DNA of 64,000 nt from Aquimarina spongiae (GCF_900141785.1 NZ_FQYP01000001.1:434001-498000), one strand, 5' to 3'; numbered from the stretch's first letter, positions 9,458 through 18,525 are shown. The notes: generated by a model from the letters alone, not told the origin. Made by a program: numbers and translations.

Positions 9458-10630
9458 ATGGGGCAAAATAAATTGTTCGATAATACTGAAACGGCTTTCG
9501 CATTAAAAAGTGATTCTGAACTAGAGCGAGCGTATTTTTTGTTTAAAATGATTTCTAACGAGCCTTTGGTTCGAATAGGAACAGCAGTAACTAACTTTGC
9601 CATAAAGGCGCATTTACCAGTACAAGGACTTATTCGAGCTACCGTGTTCGATCATTTCTGCGGAGGAGTTAATGAAGAGGATTGCTTGCCTGTAGTAGAT
9701 AAGATGTATACCAAAGGAGTAAGCTCGGTATTAGACTATTCTGTTGAAGGAAAAGAGGAAGAGGCTCAGTTTGATGCTGTGTTGCAAAAAACACTGGAAA
9801 TCTTAGAATTTGCAGATAATAAAGATGCAATGCCATTTGGGGTTTTTAAACCTACAGGTTTTGGGCGTTTTTTGATTTGGCAAAAGAAAACCGAAGGAAC
9901 ATCTCTTACTGCTGAAGAAGAAGAAGAGTGGAAGCGTATAGAGAAGCGATTCGACATCGTTTGTAAAAAAGCTTATGATTGTGATGTAGCTTTGTTAATT
10001 GATGGAGAGGAAAGTTGGATGCAGGATGCAGCAGATGAATTGGTGGGTAAAATGATGCGTAAGTATAACAAAGAAAAAGCAATTGTATACAATACACTTC
10101 AGTTATATCGCCACGATAGAATGGCGTATTTACAACGTTTACACGAAGAAGCTCGGGTATACAATTTCAAAATTGGAATGAAGATCGTAAGAGGGGCATA
10201 TATGGAAAAGGAAAATGAAAGAGCTGCCGAGAAAAACTATCCTTCACCAATCTGTAAAGATAAAGCGCATACCGATCAAAACTTCAACGATACTATGAAG
10301 TATATCCTGAAACACATTGATGATATTTCTGTTTTTATAGGAACCCACAATGAAGAAAGCAGCTACCTGGCTATGGAAATGATGAAGCAGGCTGGTATAG
10401 ATAAGAGTGATTTTAGAGTCTGGTTCGGACAATTATATGGGATGAGTGATCATATCAGTTTTAATATGGCAAATGAAGGCTATAATGTTGCCAAGTACCT
10501 TCCTTTTGGTCCGGTTAGAGATGTAATGCCTTATTTGATCCGTAGAGCTGAAGAAAATACCTCTGTAGCAGGACAAACTAGTAGAGAGCTTAATTTGTTA
10601 TCTCAAGAAAAACAACGTAGAAAATTGTAA
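9458..10630 (+). CDS. Proline dehydrogenase
   Basis: A 390-residue monofunctional, FAD-dependent proline dehydrogenase, oxidising proline to pyrroline-5-carboxylate and passing electrons to quinone. The TIM-barrel signatures are present: YNTLQLYRHD, GMKIVRGAYMEKEN, FIGTHNEES and FGQLYGMSDH, then the C-terminal RRAEENTS segment that binds substrate carboxylate in PutA proteins. The frame could also open at TTG 9455, immediately before the ATG at 9458; I take ATG. The stop overlaps the start of the next gene by one base, so the two are probably translated together. No P5C dehydrogenase domain or gene is adjacent. Confidence 0.95.
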   Translation: MGQNKLFDNTETAFALKSDSELERAYFLFKMISNEPLVRIGTAVTNFAIKAHLPVQGLIRATVFDHFCGGVNEEDCLPVVDKMYTKGVSSVLDYSVEGKEEEAQFDAVLQKTLEILEFADNKDAMPFGVFKPTGFGRFLIWQKKTEGTSLTAEEEEEWKRIEKRFDIVCKKAYDCDVALLIDGEESWMQDAADELVGKMMRKYNKEKAIVYNTLQLYRHDRMAYLQRLHEEARVYNFKIGMKIVRGAYMEKENERAAEKNYPSPICKDKAHTDQNFNDTMKYILKHIDDISVFIGTHNEESSYLAMEMMKQAGIDKSDFRVWFGQLYGMSDHISFNMANEGYNVAKYLPFGPVRDVMPYLIRRAEENTSVAGQTSRELNLLSQEKQRRKL

Positions 10631-11007
10631 TGAATCTTAATCAAGTTACCGTACCTTCTATAGATATTGCACGATCTATTGAATTTTATAAAACCTTGGG
10701 ATTGAATCTTATTGTTGAAGCACTTCCTCATTACGCGAGATTTGAATGCCCTAATGGAGATGCTACATTTTCAGTTCATTTGGTAGATAAGTTACCAGAA
10801 GGAGAAGGGATGTATGTGTATTTTGAAACCGAATCCTTAGATCAAGAAGTGGAGCGTTTACAAAAAGAAGGCGTGCAATTTGATCAATTACCAGTAGATC
10901 AAAGTTGGTTGTGGCGTGAAGCTAGATTAAGGGATCCTGATGGAAATAAAGTCATTTTATATTTTGCAGGAGATAACCGGAAAAACCCACCCTGGAGAAT
11001 AAACTAA
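10630..11007 (+). CDS. VOC family (glyoxalase/bleomycin-resistance fold) protein
   Basis: A 125-residue protein of the vicinal-oxygen-chelate fold: N-terminal VTVPSIDIARSIEFYKTLGL and C-terminal LRDPDGNKVILYFAG are classic paired beta-alpha-beta halves. Members are dioxygenases, lyases or drug-binding proteins; substrate cannot be told from sequence. Its ATG overlaps the stop of proline dehydrogenase (TAATG), showing tight coupling, but I know of no established functional link between them. Confidence 0.88.
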   Translation: MNLNQVTVPSIDIARSIEFYKTLGLNLIVEALPHYARFECPNGDATFSVHLVDKLPEGEGMYVYFETESLDQEVERLQKEGVQFDQLPVDQSWLWREARLRDPDGNKVILYFAGDNRKNPPWRIN

Positions 11008-11023
11008 CAGATACTCTTTTGTT

Positions 11024-11596
11024 ATGGATGAACATGTTCTGGATCAATCTTTTCTACGAGAAAATTTCAAAGGGAAACGGTTAACCGCCAGAACTTTTGA
11101 TAACTGCACTTTTATTCATTGCGACTTTACTGAAGCGAATTTATCGGGGATTACTTTTCTGGAATGCAGATTTGAGGATTGTAATTTTGGGTCTGTGATG
11201 TTAAAGGAAACTTCATTGCAAACTGTAGTATTTGTAGTATGTAAATTATTGGGTGTCGATTTTAGTAGTTGTAATTCATTCTTATTCTCTGTAGCTTTTG
11301 AAAATAGTACTCTGGATTATGCCTCTTTCTATGGTTTGGGTATGAAAAACACACCTTTTACCACTTGTAGTGCAAAGGAAACAGATTTTACTCAAGCTGA
11401 TTTATCTGGTGCTGTTTTTGATCAATGTGATTTGAATCAGGCAATTTTTGATCAAACAAAATTGGAAAAAGCTGATTTTAGAACGGCTTTTAATTTTACC
11501 ATCGATCCGAAATTGAATATTATGAAAAAGGCTAAGTTTAGTGCCTCTGGATTAAAAGGACTGTTGACTAAATACAATTTGGATATAGAAGAATAA
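11024..11596 (+). CDS. Pentapeptide repeat protein
   Basis: A 190-residue protein built of A(D/N)LxX-type five-residue repeats (for example FTEANLSGITF, FTQADLSGAVF, FDQTKLEKADF), which fold into a right-handed quadrilateral beta-helix. There is no signal peptide, so it is probably cytoplasmic. Qnr/MfpA-type relatives mimic DNA and bind gyrase, but most family members have no known role. It follows the VOC gene by 16 bases, as a likely third operon member, and ends 9 bases from the convergent MocR gene. Confidence 0.88.
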   Translation: MDEHVLDQSFLRENFKGKRLTARTFDNCTFIHCDFTEANLSGITFLECRFEDCNFGSVMLKETSLQTVVFVVCKLLGVDFSSCNSFLFSVAFENSTLDYASFYGLGMKNTPFTTCSAKETDFTQADLSGAVFDQCDLNQAIFDQTKLEKADFRTAFNFTIDPKLNIMKKAKFSASGLKGLLTKYNLDIEE

Positions 11597-11605
11597 TAGT
11601 TTCAC

Positions 11606-13087
11606 TTATAACTGAGCGCATACTTTTTCAAGAATGATAATAGTTTTGTAAATTTCTTCTTCATTTAGCGAAGCAAATCCCATACGGATACTGTTATGTT
11701 TTAAGTTGTTTGGATCGTATCTTCGCCATTCTGGATTAAGCTCTAATTTTAGAGAACCGGCTTTGGCAACTACATCATCCCAATTGTATTTATTGTTTAA
11801 AGTAACCCAAACAGCTAATCCTCCTTTTGGAACTTCAAATTCGAAATAATTGGATAGCCTTTCTTTGAGTAAGGAGCAGAATAAATCTCTTCTGCTCTTG
11901 TAGATTTTAAGAACTTTACTCGTATGCCTTTGTATATCTCCAGCTTTAATAAGTTGTGCCATAGTTTTTTCTAACACCATATCTCCTTGTCGATCAATGA
12001 TCCTCCTCATATTGGAAGCTTCGTCTATAAAATCCTTGGGGGCAATCAGATAACCAATGCGCATAGCGGGTGCTATGATTTTGGTAAATCCTCCAATATA
12101 TATCACATTGCCATAGTTGTCATTACTCGCTAATGGAAGAATAGGGGCATTGCTGTAATGAAAATCGTAATCATAATCGTCTTCAATAATGGCAAAACCA
12201 TATTGCTTTGCCAGTTGCAATAAGTGCATTCTTCTTTCTGCAGACAGGGTTACCGTTGTAGGATGGTGATGATGAGAGGTCACGTAAATAGCTTTTGCTT
12301 TGGTTTTCTTACATAAAGCTTCCATAGCATTTGTGTCAATTCCTTGATCATCAACAGGGATATGAGCGATAGTAGCTCCTGCTTCTTCAAAAGTATAGTT
12401 GGCAGTGAGGTAATTTGTGTTTCCAACCACAACAGTGTCTCTTTTATTGAATAAGAGTTGACTCGCAAGGTAAATTCCCATTTGACTACCTCGGGTAATC
12501 AGGATGTTATCCAAAGAGATGTTCAATCCTCTCGTTTGATTCAGGTATTTTACCAACTTTTTCCTTAGATCAAGATTGCCATAAGTAGAGCCGTAGGCAA
12601 AAAGGTTTTGATGGTAGCTTTTTTTGGCAATATTTCTATAAGTTTTGGATAACTCTTCAATCGGGGCTAGTCGGTGATCCGGAGATCCGTCGTCTATCTG
12701 TATTTTGGGAGAATCATCAAAACTAACAGAGCTGTACATTAAATTAGGTCTTTTTGAAAACGAAAAAGAGCTGATGGTGGTAGTTTTTTGTTTTGAGTTT
12801 TCGTGATCAAAATCCGCAGGATTTACAATCGGAAGCATCCTATTTACATAGGTTCCTCGAGAGGGTAATGTTTCAATCCAGCCTTGTGCGATAAGTTCGT
12901 CGTAGGCGGCAATTACCGTTTTGCGATGAATTTGTAGGTCGTTTGCCAATGTTCTGGTCCCTGGTAATCGGGTAGCGGGAGGTAATTTCCCGGATTTGAT
13001 GTGTTTAATTATTTGATCACATAACTGTAGGTACAAATTGCGATGGGCTTTGCGATTAAGTAGTATCGAGCTCTTATATGGAAACAT
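11606..13087 (-). CDS. MocR-type PLP-dependent transcriptional regulator (GntR family)
   Basis: A 493-residue regulator. Residues about 14-80 form a GntR winged helix (LPPATRLPGTRTLANDL, then HRKTVIAAYDEL). Residues about 130-490 are a fold-type I aminotransferase domain; the PLP-binding lysine is in GGFTKIIAPAMRIG at about residue 335. Characterised MocR proteins such as PdxR and GabR sense PLP or its adducts. It is divergent from a PNPOx-like flavoprotein gene with an inverted repeat between them, consistent with vitamin B6 or related amine regulation. Start is ATG at 13087. Confidence 0.93.
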   Translation of the reverse strand: MFPYKSSILLNRKAHRNLYLQLCDQIIKHIKSGKLPPATRLPGTRTLANDLQIHRKTVIAAYDELIAQGWIETLPSRGTYVNRMLPIVNPADFDHENSKQKTTTISSFSFSKRPNLMYSSVSFDDSPKIQIDDGSPDHRLAPIEELSKTYRNIAKKSYHQNLFAYGSTYGNLDLRKKLVKYLNQTRGLNISLDNILITRGSQMGIYLASQLLFNKRDTVVVGNTNYLTANYTFEEAGATIAHIPVDDQGIDTNAMEALCKKTKAKAIYVTSHHHHPTTVTLSAERRMHLLQLAKQYGFAIIEDDYDYDFHYSNAPILPLASNDNYGNVIYIGGFTKIIAPAMRIGYLIAPKDFIDEASNMRRIIDRQGDMVLEKTMAQLIKAGDIQRHTSKVLKIYKSRRDLFCSLLKERLSNYFEFEVPKGGLAVWVTLNNKYNWDDVVAKAGSLKLELNPEWRRYDPNNLKHNSIRMGFASLNEEEIYKTIIILEKVCAQL

Positions 13088-13113
13088 AACCGGACTATTA
13101 GATATATTAAAAC

Positions 13114-13133
13114 TGGATGCATATAAGCATCCA
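13114..13133. promoter_or_regulatory. Inverted-repeat operator between the MocR and PNPOx-like genes
   Basis: TGGATGC-atataa-GCATCCA is a perfect 7-base inverted repeat with a 6-base spacer. It sits where the -33 element would be for the TACTTTTG box at 13143-13150 and within the divergent MocR promoter region. It is the best candidate binding site for the MocR regulator, by position and symmetry. Confidence 0.55.
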
Positions 13134-13142
13134 TAAAGCTAC

Positions 13143-13150
13143 TACTTTTG
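13143..13150 (+). promoter_or_regulatory. -7 box for the PNPOx-like gene
   Basis: TACTTTTG matches TAnnTTTG exactly. No TTG lies at the normal upstream distance; the inverted repeat at 13114-13133 occupies that place, which suits an activator-dependent promoter. Confidence 0.45.
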
Positions 13151-13221
13151 AGTATCAAATAAAAATCAGAAGCTAGAGTGAGCGTATTTGCCGCTAAGTT
13201 TAATTTCAAAATAAATAAGCT

Positions 13222-13881
13222 ATGGGAACATATTCGGTTTCATCATTAAATAAAGTAGTTCGAGGACCTAAAAGAGCGAATTACGATGTACAAACTATTA
13301 ATACCATTTTGGATGACGCTTTTTTGTGTAATGTGGGGTATATATGGGATAGTAAGGCTATTGTTATTCCTACTGCCTATGGAAGAAAAGAGAATAAACT
13401 CTACATTCATGGATCTCTCAAAAATCGTATGATGTTGAGTTTGTTAGAAGCTGGAGAGGCCAGCGTTTCGGTAACTCATCTGGATGGTTTGGTGTTGGCT
13501 AGGTCTGCATTTCATCATTCTGCAAATTATCGTTCTGTAAATGTATTTGGCAAAGTACGAAAACTGGAAGATCCAGATGAGAAAATGGCAGCTCTTGCCT
13601 GTATTTTGAATCATATGGTAGATGGACATTGGGATCATGTTCGACAGCCTAATGAAAAGGAATTTAATGCTACACTAGTACTTGAAATAAGTATGGATCA
13701 TGCTTCGGCAAAGGTTAGGGCAGAAGGAGTTAACGATGAACCCGAAGATCATAATTCTTCAATTTGGGCTGGAGTAGTGCCAATTCGTCAAGTAGCTTTC
13801 GATGCTATTTCTGATGAATTGCTGCAGCCAGACGTAAATATACCTGATACTGTAAATCGCTTTGTGGAACAAAATAAATAG
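13222..13881 (+). CDS. Pyridoxamine 5'-phosphate oxidase family flavoprotein
   Basis: A 219-residue FMN-binding split-barrel protein of the PNPOx-like superfamily, distinct from the true PdxH encoded at 61682-62326. Recognisable segments are AIVIPTAYGRKENKLYIHG and the HHSANYRSVNVFG strand-turn-strand. Such proteins often lie beside MocR regulators. The actual substrate is unknown; it could bind flavin, F420 or haem. It starts with ATG, with an A-rich upstream region and no GGAGG, as usual in Bacteroidota. The next gene begins 4 bases after its stop. Confidence 0.88.
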   Translation: MGTYSVSSLNKVVRGPKRANYDVQTINTILDDAFLCNVGYIWDSKAIVIPTAYGRKENKLYIHGSLKNRMMLSLLEAGEASVSVTHLDGLVLARSAFHHSANYRSVNVFGKVRKLEDPDEKMAALACILNHMVDGHWDHVRQPNEKEFNATLVLEISMDHASAKVRAEGVNDEPEDHNSSIWAGVVPIRQVAFDAISDELLQPDVNIPDTVNRFVEQNK

Positions 13882-13885
13882 ACAG

Positions 13886-14191
13886 ATGTTACAAATAAGA
13901 CCCAGTTGCGAAAACTGTGATGCACCATTACCCAATACTAGTGATCAAGCAATGATATGTTCTTTTGAATGTACGTTTTGTAAGGATTGTGTGGATCATA
14001 TATTTCATAATGTTTGCCCAAATTGCGGAGGAGGATTCGAGAAAAGGCCTACCAGACCATCGAATTGCTTTACCGGAAACTGCGTAGATCGCTATCCAGC
14101 AAGTCAAAAAAAAGTGTTTAAACCAGTAGTGTTTGATAAGTTTAAAGAAATTTTGAATATTTTTAGAGATATTGAACCAAGAAAAAGGTAA
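13886..14191 (+). CDS. DUF1272 zinc-binding small protein
   Basis: A 101-residue protein from the ATG at 13886; an in-frame TTG at 13862 would overlap the upstream gene and is less likely. It carries paired cysteine knuckles: CENCD (about 10-14), CSFECTFCKDCV and CPNCGGG, a treble-clef or zinc-ribbon pattern typical of DUF1272. No function is established for the family. It lies 4 bases after the PNPOx-like gene and 2 bases before the GNAT gene, so the three form one operon probably under the MocR regulator. Confidence 0.85.
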   Translation: MLQIRPSCENCDAPLPNTSDQAMICSFECTFCKDCVDHIFHNVCPNCGGGFEKRPTRPSNCFTGNCVDRYPASQKKVFKPVVFDKFKEILNIFRDIEPRKR

Positions 14192-14193
14192 CA

Positions 14194-14712
14194 ATGATTG
14201 ATATCAGAAGAGCTACAGTACAGGATACACAAAGTATTTCTCAATTGGGTGCAACAACCTTTGATGAAGCTTTTGGGCATTTATTTATTCAACGGGATGA
14301 TCTTAATTCATACCTTACAGATACGTTTGCCGAAGAAAAAATATTTCGCAGTTTACAAAAAGAAAAGAATGTGTATTGGTTAGCGACCGAAGATGGTGTT
14401 CCTGTGGGGTATGCCAAGTTACAACTTGATGCTCCTTCTGAATTTATTGATAGTACAAAGGTCTGTAAACTTCAAAAGATTTATTTTCTAGGGAGTCATG
14501 TTTCCAAAGGTATTGGTAGCCGTTTGCAACAACTAGTTTTTGAGAAAGCTATGGAGCATAACAATCATTATCTTTGGTTGTCGGCGTTAAAAGAAAATGT
14601 GGGTGCAGTAAAGTTTTATGAAAGAAATGATTATGAAATAGTAGGAGAGCATCCCTTTACTATAGGAGAACAAAAGTTTGAGTTTTGGGTAATGGGTAAG
14701 AAATTAGTCTAA
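14194..14712 (+). CDS. GNAT family N-acetyltransferase
   Basis: A 172-residue acetyltransferase. The acetyl-CoA pyrophosphate-binding region is KGIGSRLQQLVFEKA (about 109-123, Q/RxxGxG/A type), preceded by the strand LQKIYFLG and followed by LWLSALKENVGAVKFYERNDY. The acceptor could be a polyamine, amino group or small metabolite. Third gene of the MocR-linked cluster. Its last 9 bases overlap the 3' end of the convergent gene at 14704-15087. Confidence 0.88.
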   Translation: MIDIRRATVQDTQSISQLGATTFDEAFGHLFIQRDDLNSYLTDTFAEEKIFRSLQKEKNVYWLATEDGVPVGYAKLQLDAPSEFIDSTKVCKLQKIYFLGSHVSKGIGSRLQQLVFEKAMEHNNHYLWLSALKENVGAVKFYERNDYEIVGEHPFTIGEQKFEFWVMGKKLV

Positions 14713-15087
14713 TTCACTTTTTATATCCAAAGCTTCCACCTTTGCTGTAGAATCACAGTTTTTTACCTGTAGCTCTATAATTTTCTGCTCTAATTGACCT
14801 TCAATAAAATAAAGATTACAAGAGTCTCTTTTGGTGTCACTTTTTGAAAAATCTACGCTTCCGGTTTGTAGGACTTTTGAAATGTCTGCTGTATCAATGC
14901 TATTTGCCTGCATTTTGGTTAAAACCTCTTGTTTGAATACACGATCTTTGACTCTGATATTTTTGAGTACTCGAGCATTAGGTCCATAGTCACAAGAAGT
15001 CTTTTTTCCGCCTAAAAAGAAAAATAACAGAATAAGACCAATAGTAAATCCTCCAAGGTAATAAAACAAACGCTGTGCTAATTTCAT
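14704..15087 (-). CDS. Small membrane-anchored protein (DUF4258-like)
   Basis: A 127-residue protein with one N-terminal transmembrane helix (about 8-26, YYLGGFTIGLILLFFFLGG) followed by KKTSCDYGPNARVLKNIR and a soluble domain with two more cysteines. The pattern resembles Flavobacteriia proteins labelled DUF4258, which I recall but cannot verify here. Its function is unknown. It is convergent with, and overlaps by 9 bases, the GNAT gene. Confidence 0.75.
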   Translation of the reverse strand: MKLAQRLFYYLGGFTIGLILLFFFLGGKKTSCDYGPNARVLKNIRVKDRVFKQEVLTKMQANSIDTADISKVLQTGSVDFSKSDTKRDSCNLYFIEGQLEQKIIELQVKNCDSTAKVEALDIKSELD

Positions 15088-15159
15088 CAGTTATAAAATT
15101 GTGACGGCAAAGTAACGATTTTTTACACAAAAAAACAGTAGCGCTTTTAACCAGGAATA

Positions 15160-16362
15160 TTAAATTATCAACAGATTAATATCTCGGTAGGATAAGTCAA
15201 ACCAATCGGCTATAGGTTTGCTGGTTAGAATACCATGATAAAAATAGAGACCACTTTTTAATCCTCGATCAAAACGTACCGCACTTTCAATCCCGCCTTC
15301 ATCTCCGATTTGTAATAGGTAGGGAGTAAAGATGTTACTGATCGATAATGAGGAGGTACGAGCGTATCTCGATGGGATATTAGGAACACAGTAGTGTACG
15401 ACACCATGTTTTTCGAAAGTAGGGTGGTCGTGAGAAGTAACTTCACTAGTTTCAAAACATCCGCCCATATCAATACTAACATCAATAACTACTGCTCCTT
15501 GTTTCATACGTTCTACCATGGTTTCGGTCACAATAACCGGAGCTCTGTTTTTACCTCGAACGGCGCCTATCACTACGTCGCAACGACGTAACGCTTTTAA
15601 TAAGTTCTTTGGTTGAATAGTGGAGGTGTAAAGTGTTCTACCTAGATTGGTTTGAATACAGCGTAATTTGGTAATCGAATTGTCAAAAACCTTTACATTG
15701 GCACCAAGACCAACTGCAGAGCGAGCAGCAAATTCACCAACAGTACCTGCACCAAGAATCACCACTTCTACAGGAGGTACCCCACTAATGTTACCCATCA
15801 TTAAACCTGACCCAGAAGTGCTTACGCTATTCATAAGTTCTGAAGCAATTAAAACTGCAGCAGTACCAGCTATTTCACTCAAAGCTCTTACCGCCGGATA
15901 GGCTCCGTCGGAATCCCGAATAAACTCAAAACCCAGAGCAGTAATTCTCTTCTTTGCAAGTGCCTGAAAATAGTCCTTGGTTTGTGTTTTTAATTGTAAT
16001 GCCGAGATTAAAACCGACTGTGGGTTGATATGTTCCAATTCTTCTAACGAAGGTGGTTCTACTTTTAGGATAATCGGACATCCAAAAACTTTTGCTTTGT
16101 CATTGGTGATTTCTGCACCTGCTTCACTGTAATCCCTATCCGAAAAACTAGCGCCTATACCAGCATTGGTTTCTAATAGCACTCTATGTCCGTGAGCTGT
16201 TAATGCGGCAACTGCATCTGGAGTAAGACATACTCGCTTCTCTTGGTAACTAGTCTCTTTTGGGATCCCTATAAAGAGCTTTCCTTTTTTGCGTGCTACT
16301 TCGATGGTTTCTTCTTGTGGCAGTAGTTGCTCTTTGGTAAAAGGAGATGTTGGTTTACTCAT
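15160..16362 (-). CDS. ald: Alanine dehydrogenase
   Basis: A 400-residue NAD-dependent alanine dehydrogenase of the AlaDH/PNT family, interconverting alanine and pyruvate plus ammonia. The N-terminal domain shows GIPKETSYQEKRVCLTP, with the conserved Arg-Lys near the substrate site; the Rossmann domain shows VVILGAGTVGEFAARSAVGLG, followed by an acidic residue at the strand end (VKVFD) as expected for NAD. It is somewhat longer than the 370-residue Bacillus enzyme, as in other Bacteroidota members. The ATG is at 16362. A tsaE gene lies upstream on the same strand. Confidence 0.93.
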   Translation of the reverse strand: MSKPTSPFTKEQLLPQEETIEVARKKGKLFIGIPKETSYQEKRVCLTPDAVAALTAHGHRVLLETNAGIGASFSDRDYSEAGAEITNDKAKVFGCPIILKVEPPSLEELEHINPQSVLISALQLKTQTKDYFQALAKKRITALGFEFIRDSDGAYPAVRALSEIAGTAAVLIASELMNSVSTSGSGLMMGNISGVPPVEVVILGAGTVGEFAARSAVGLGANVKVFDNSITKLRCIQTNLGRTLYTSTIQPKNLLKALRRCDVVIGAVRGKNRAPVIVTETMVERMKQGAVVIDVSIDMGGCFETSEVTSHDHPTFEKHGVVHYCVPNIPSRYARTSSLSISNIFTPYLLQIGDEGGIESAVRFDRGLKSGLYFYHGILTSKPIADWFDLSYRDINLLII

Positions 16363-16448
16363 TTGCGTGAAATTCTGTAACTCAAATTACGAATAAAAAA
16401 GCCAAGAAAACAAATAAGGTGAAGTATTAACATCAGTTTTAGTGCCTA

Positions 16449-16853
16449 TTAAGCAACGGTAATCCTCCTTTTTCCATCTTCGGTAAGAACAATTTTTACA
16501 GTAGCAATATCCATGGGTAATATGTTTTTTACCCGATCAGGCCATTCAATAAATACCCAGGCACCTGATTCCAAATATTCTTCAAAACCAATGTGATAGG
16601 CTTCTTCTTCATCTTCGATTCTATAGAAATCGAAATGATAAATTGGCCCTTCATCTCCTTCATATTCATTGACCAAAGAATAGGTTGGGCTAGTGATACC
16701 GTCTTGTACACCCAGTTGTTTACAAATTTGTTTAATCAAAGTGGTTTTACCGATGCCCATATCACCATCAAAGCTTATAATTTTGTTGGTCGTATGGGCA
16801 ATTACCTGTTCTGCAATATCTAAAAGTTCTTCTAGGGAATATGTGATGGTCAT
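16449..16853 (-). CDS. tsaE: tRNA threonylcarbamoyladenosine biosynthesis ATPase TsaE
   Basis: A 134-residue P-loop protein required with TsaB, TsaC and TsaD for t6A37 modification of ANN-decoding tRNAs. Walker A is GDMGIGKT (30-37); the following GITSPTYSLVNEY and YHFDFYRIEDEEEAYHIGFEEY segments are diagnostic, and the WVFIEWPDRV strand completes the fold. The start is ATG at 16853, 7 bases after the porX stop on the same strand, so the two are probably co-transcribed. Confidence 0.96.
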   Translation of the reverse strand: MTITYSLEELLDIAEQVIAHTTNKIISFDGDMGIGKTTLIKQICKQLGVQDGITSPTYSLVNEYEGDEGPIYHFDFYRIEDEEEAYHIGFEEYLESGAWVFIEWPDRVKNILPMDIATVKIVLTEDGKRRITVA

Positions 16854-16860
16854 TTTTGTT

Positions 16861-18411
16861 TTATCTGGGATTTAACACAGCAAATGGTATGATCATTTCC
16901 TCTAGCGATACCCCACCATGCTGGTACGTATTGCGATAATAACTTACGTAATGATTGTAATTATTAGGGTACGCAAAGAAATAATCTCCTTTGGCAAAAA
17001 TAAAAGAACTACTCACATTTATAGAGGGTAAATGAATTTCTTTTGGATTGGTAGCTTCAAGCACTTCTCTCTGTTCATAGGTTAAACTTTTTCCTGTCTT
17101 GTATCGCAGATTTAAACTGGTGTTTTTGTCTCCGATTACTTTCGAAGGATTTTTTACATTAATTGTACCATGATCCGTAGTAATAAGGAGTTTAAAACCA
17201 AGTTGTTGTGCTTGTTGTATCATTTCCAGTAGAGGAGAATTCTTAAACCAACTTTGGGTAAGAGATCGATACGATTTATCATTAGACGCTAATTCTTTGA
17301 TAACTTCCATCTCGGTTTTGCTGTGGGATAGCATATCCACAAAATTATATACTACCACAGTGAGATCGTTGTCCTTTAAGCCTTTAAAATTAGCAGCAAG
17401 AGTCTTTCCGGATCTTTCGTTGGTAATCTTGTAGTATTCGTGTTTGATGTCTAGCCCTAATCGTTGTAATTGAGCGGTCAAAAATTCATTTTCATTCATG
17501 TTTTTTCCACCTTCATCCGTATCATCCAGCCAAAGGTCAGGATGTCTCTTTTTCATTTCTGAAGGCATCAATCCAGAGAAAATGGCATTTCGCGCATATT
17601 GGGTAGCGGTTGGTAGGATACTGAAATAGGATATCTCTTGCTCTTTTTTGTAATAATTGTTTACGATCGGCTCAAACGCTTTCCATTGGTCATATCTTAG
17701 ATTATCAATAACGACCAATAGAGTAGGCTGACTTTTGCTTATCTCAGGAACAACCATTTCTTTGAATAATGTGTGCGACATTACAGGTGCATCGTCATGC
17801 CCGCTGAACCAATCTCTATAATTTTTGTCGATAAATTTGAAGAATTGAGAATTAGCCTCGGTTTTCTGTGATTCCAGAATTTCGAACATTCCTGTATCTT
17901 CGATGTCTTCAAGTTGCAATTCCCAGTATAAAAGTCTTTGGTAGAGATCTGACCATTCTTCAAAAGAATTGACCATAGCCATATCCATAGCTATTTTTCT
18001 AAACTCTTGTTGGTAATTGGCCGTTGTTTTTTCAGAAACTAACCTGGAATTGTCTAAGTTCTTTTTTAAACTTAAAAGAATCTGGTTAGGATTAACCGGT
18101 TTTATCAAATAATCAGCAATCTTACTTCCGATTGCTTCTTCCATAATATATTCTTCCTCACTCTTGGTGATCATGACAACAGGAATACTATCTTTCTTTT
18201 CTTTGATTTCAGAAAGCGTTTCAATTCCTGATAATCCTGGCATATTTTCATCCAAAAAAACGATATCAAAATTATCGTCGTCTAATATATCTAATGCTTC
18301 GGTACCACTTTGACATTTTGTAACCTCATAATTTTTCTGCTCGAGAAATAGTATATGTGGTTTTAGTAAATCAATTTCATCATCCACCCACAATATCTTT
18401 ATCTTACTCAT
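16861..18411 (-). CDS. porX: T9SS response regulator PorX (receiver plus PglZ domain)
   Basis: A 516-residue PorX. Residues 1-120 are a receiver domain with acidic pocket D10-D11, phospho-acceptor Asp54 (FLDENMPG) and the KPVNP lysine near 106. Residues about 200-516 are a PglZ/alkaline-phosphatase-fold domain with LLVVIDNLRYDQW, the PTATQYARNAIFSG nucleophile region and LLITTDHGTINVKN metal ligands. In Porphyromonas and Flavobacterium, PorX controls type IX secretion genes with PorY and SigP; its PglZ domain has phosphodiesterase activity. A TTG directly precedes the ATG at 18411; ATG matches the known MSKIKILWVDDE start. No porY is adjacent. Confidence 0.96.
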   Translation of the reverse strand: MSKIKILWVDDEIDLLKPHILFLEQKNYEVTKCQSGTEALDILDDDNFDIVFLDENMPGLSGIETLSEIKEKKDSIPVVMITKSEEEYIMEEAIGSKIADYLIKPVNPNQILLSLKKNLDNSRLVSEKTTANYQQEFRKIAMDMAMVNSFEEWSDLYQRLLYWELQLEDIEDTGMFEILESQKTEANSQFFKFIDKNYRDWFSGHDDAPVMSHTLFKEMVVPEISKSQPTLLVVIDNLRYDQWKAFEPIVNNYYKKEQEISYFSILPTATQYARNAIFSGLMPSEMKKRHPDLWLDDTDEGGKNMNENEFLTAQLQRLGLDIKHEYYKITNERSGKTLAANFKGLKDNDLTVVVYNFVDMLSHSKTEMEVIKELASNDKSYRSLTQSWFKNSPLLEMIQQAQQLGFKLLITTDHGTINVKNPSKVIGDKNTSLNLRYKTGKSLTYEQREVLEATNPKEIHLPSINVSSSFIFAKGDYFFAYPNNYNHYVSYYRNTYQHGGVSLEEMIIPFAVLNPR

Positions 18412-18525
18412 CAATCGTATTATTTATTTGATTAATTATCTATTAATATAAATTTTTTGTTCCTTTTTTGAATAAACTTATTACTTAAAATTTATAGGAA
18501 GTGCCTTATATGATCGCCATATATG

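Noticed and set aside
11024..11596. Pentapeptide protein as a quinolone-resistance Qnr
   Set aside because: Repeats are irregular, and Qnr-specific features cannot be shown by eye.
13886..14191. Zinc-knuckle protein as toxin-antitoxin part
   Set aside because: The cysteine pattern fits DUF1272, and the operon partners are metabolic genes.
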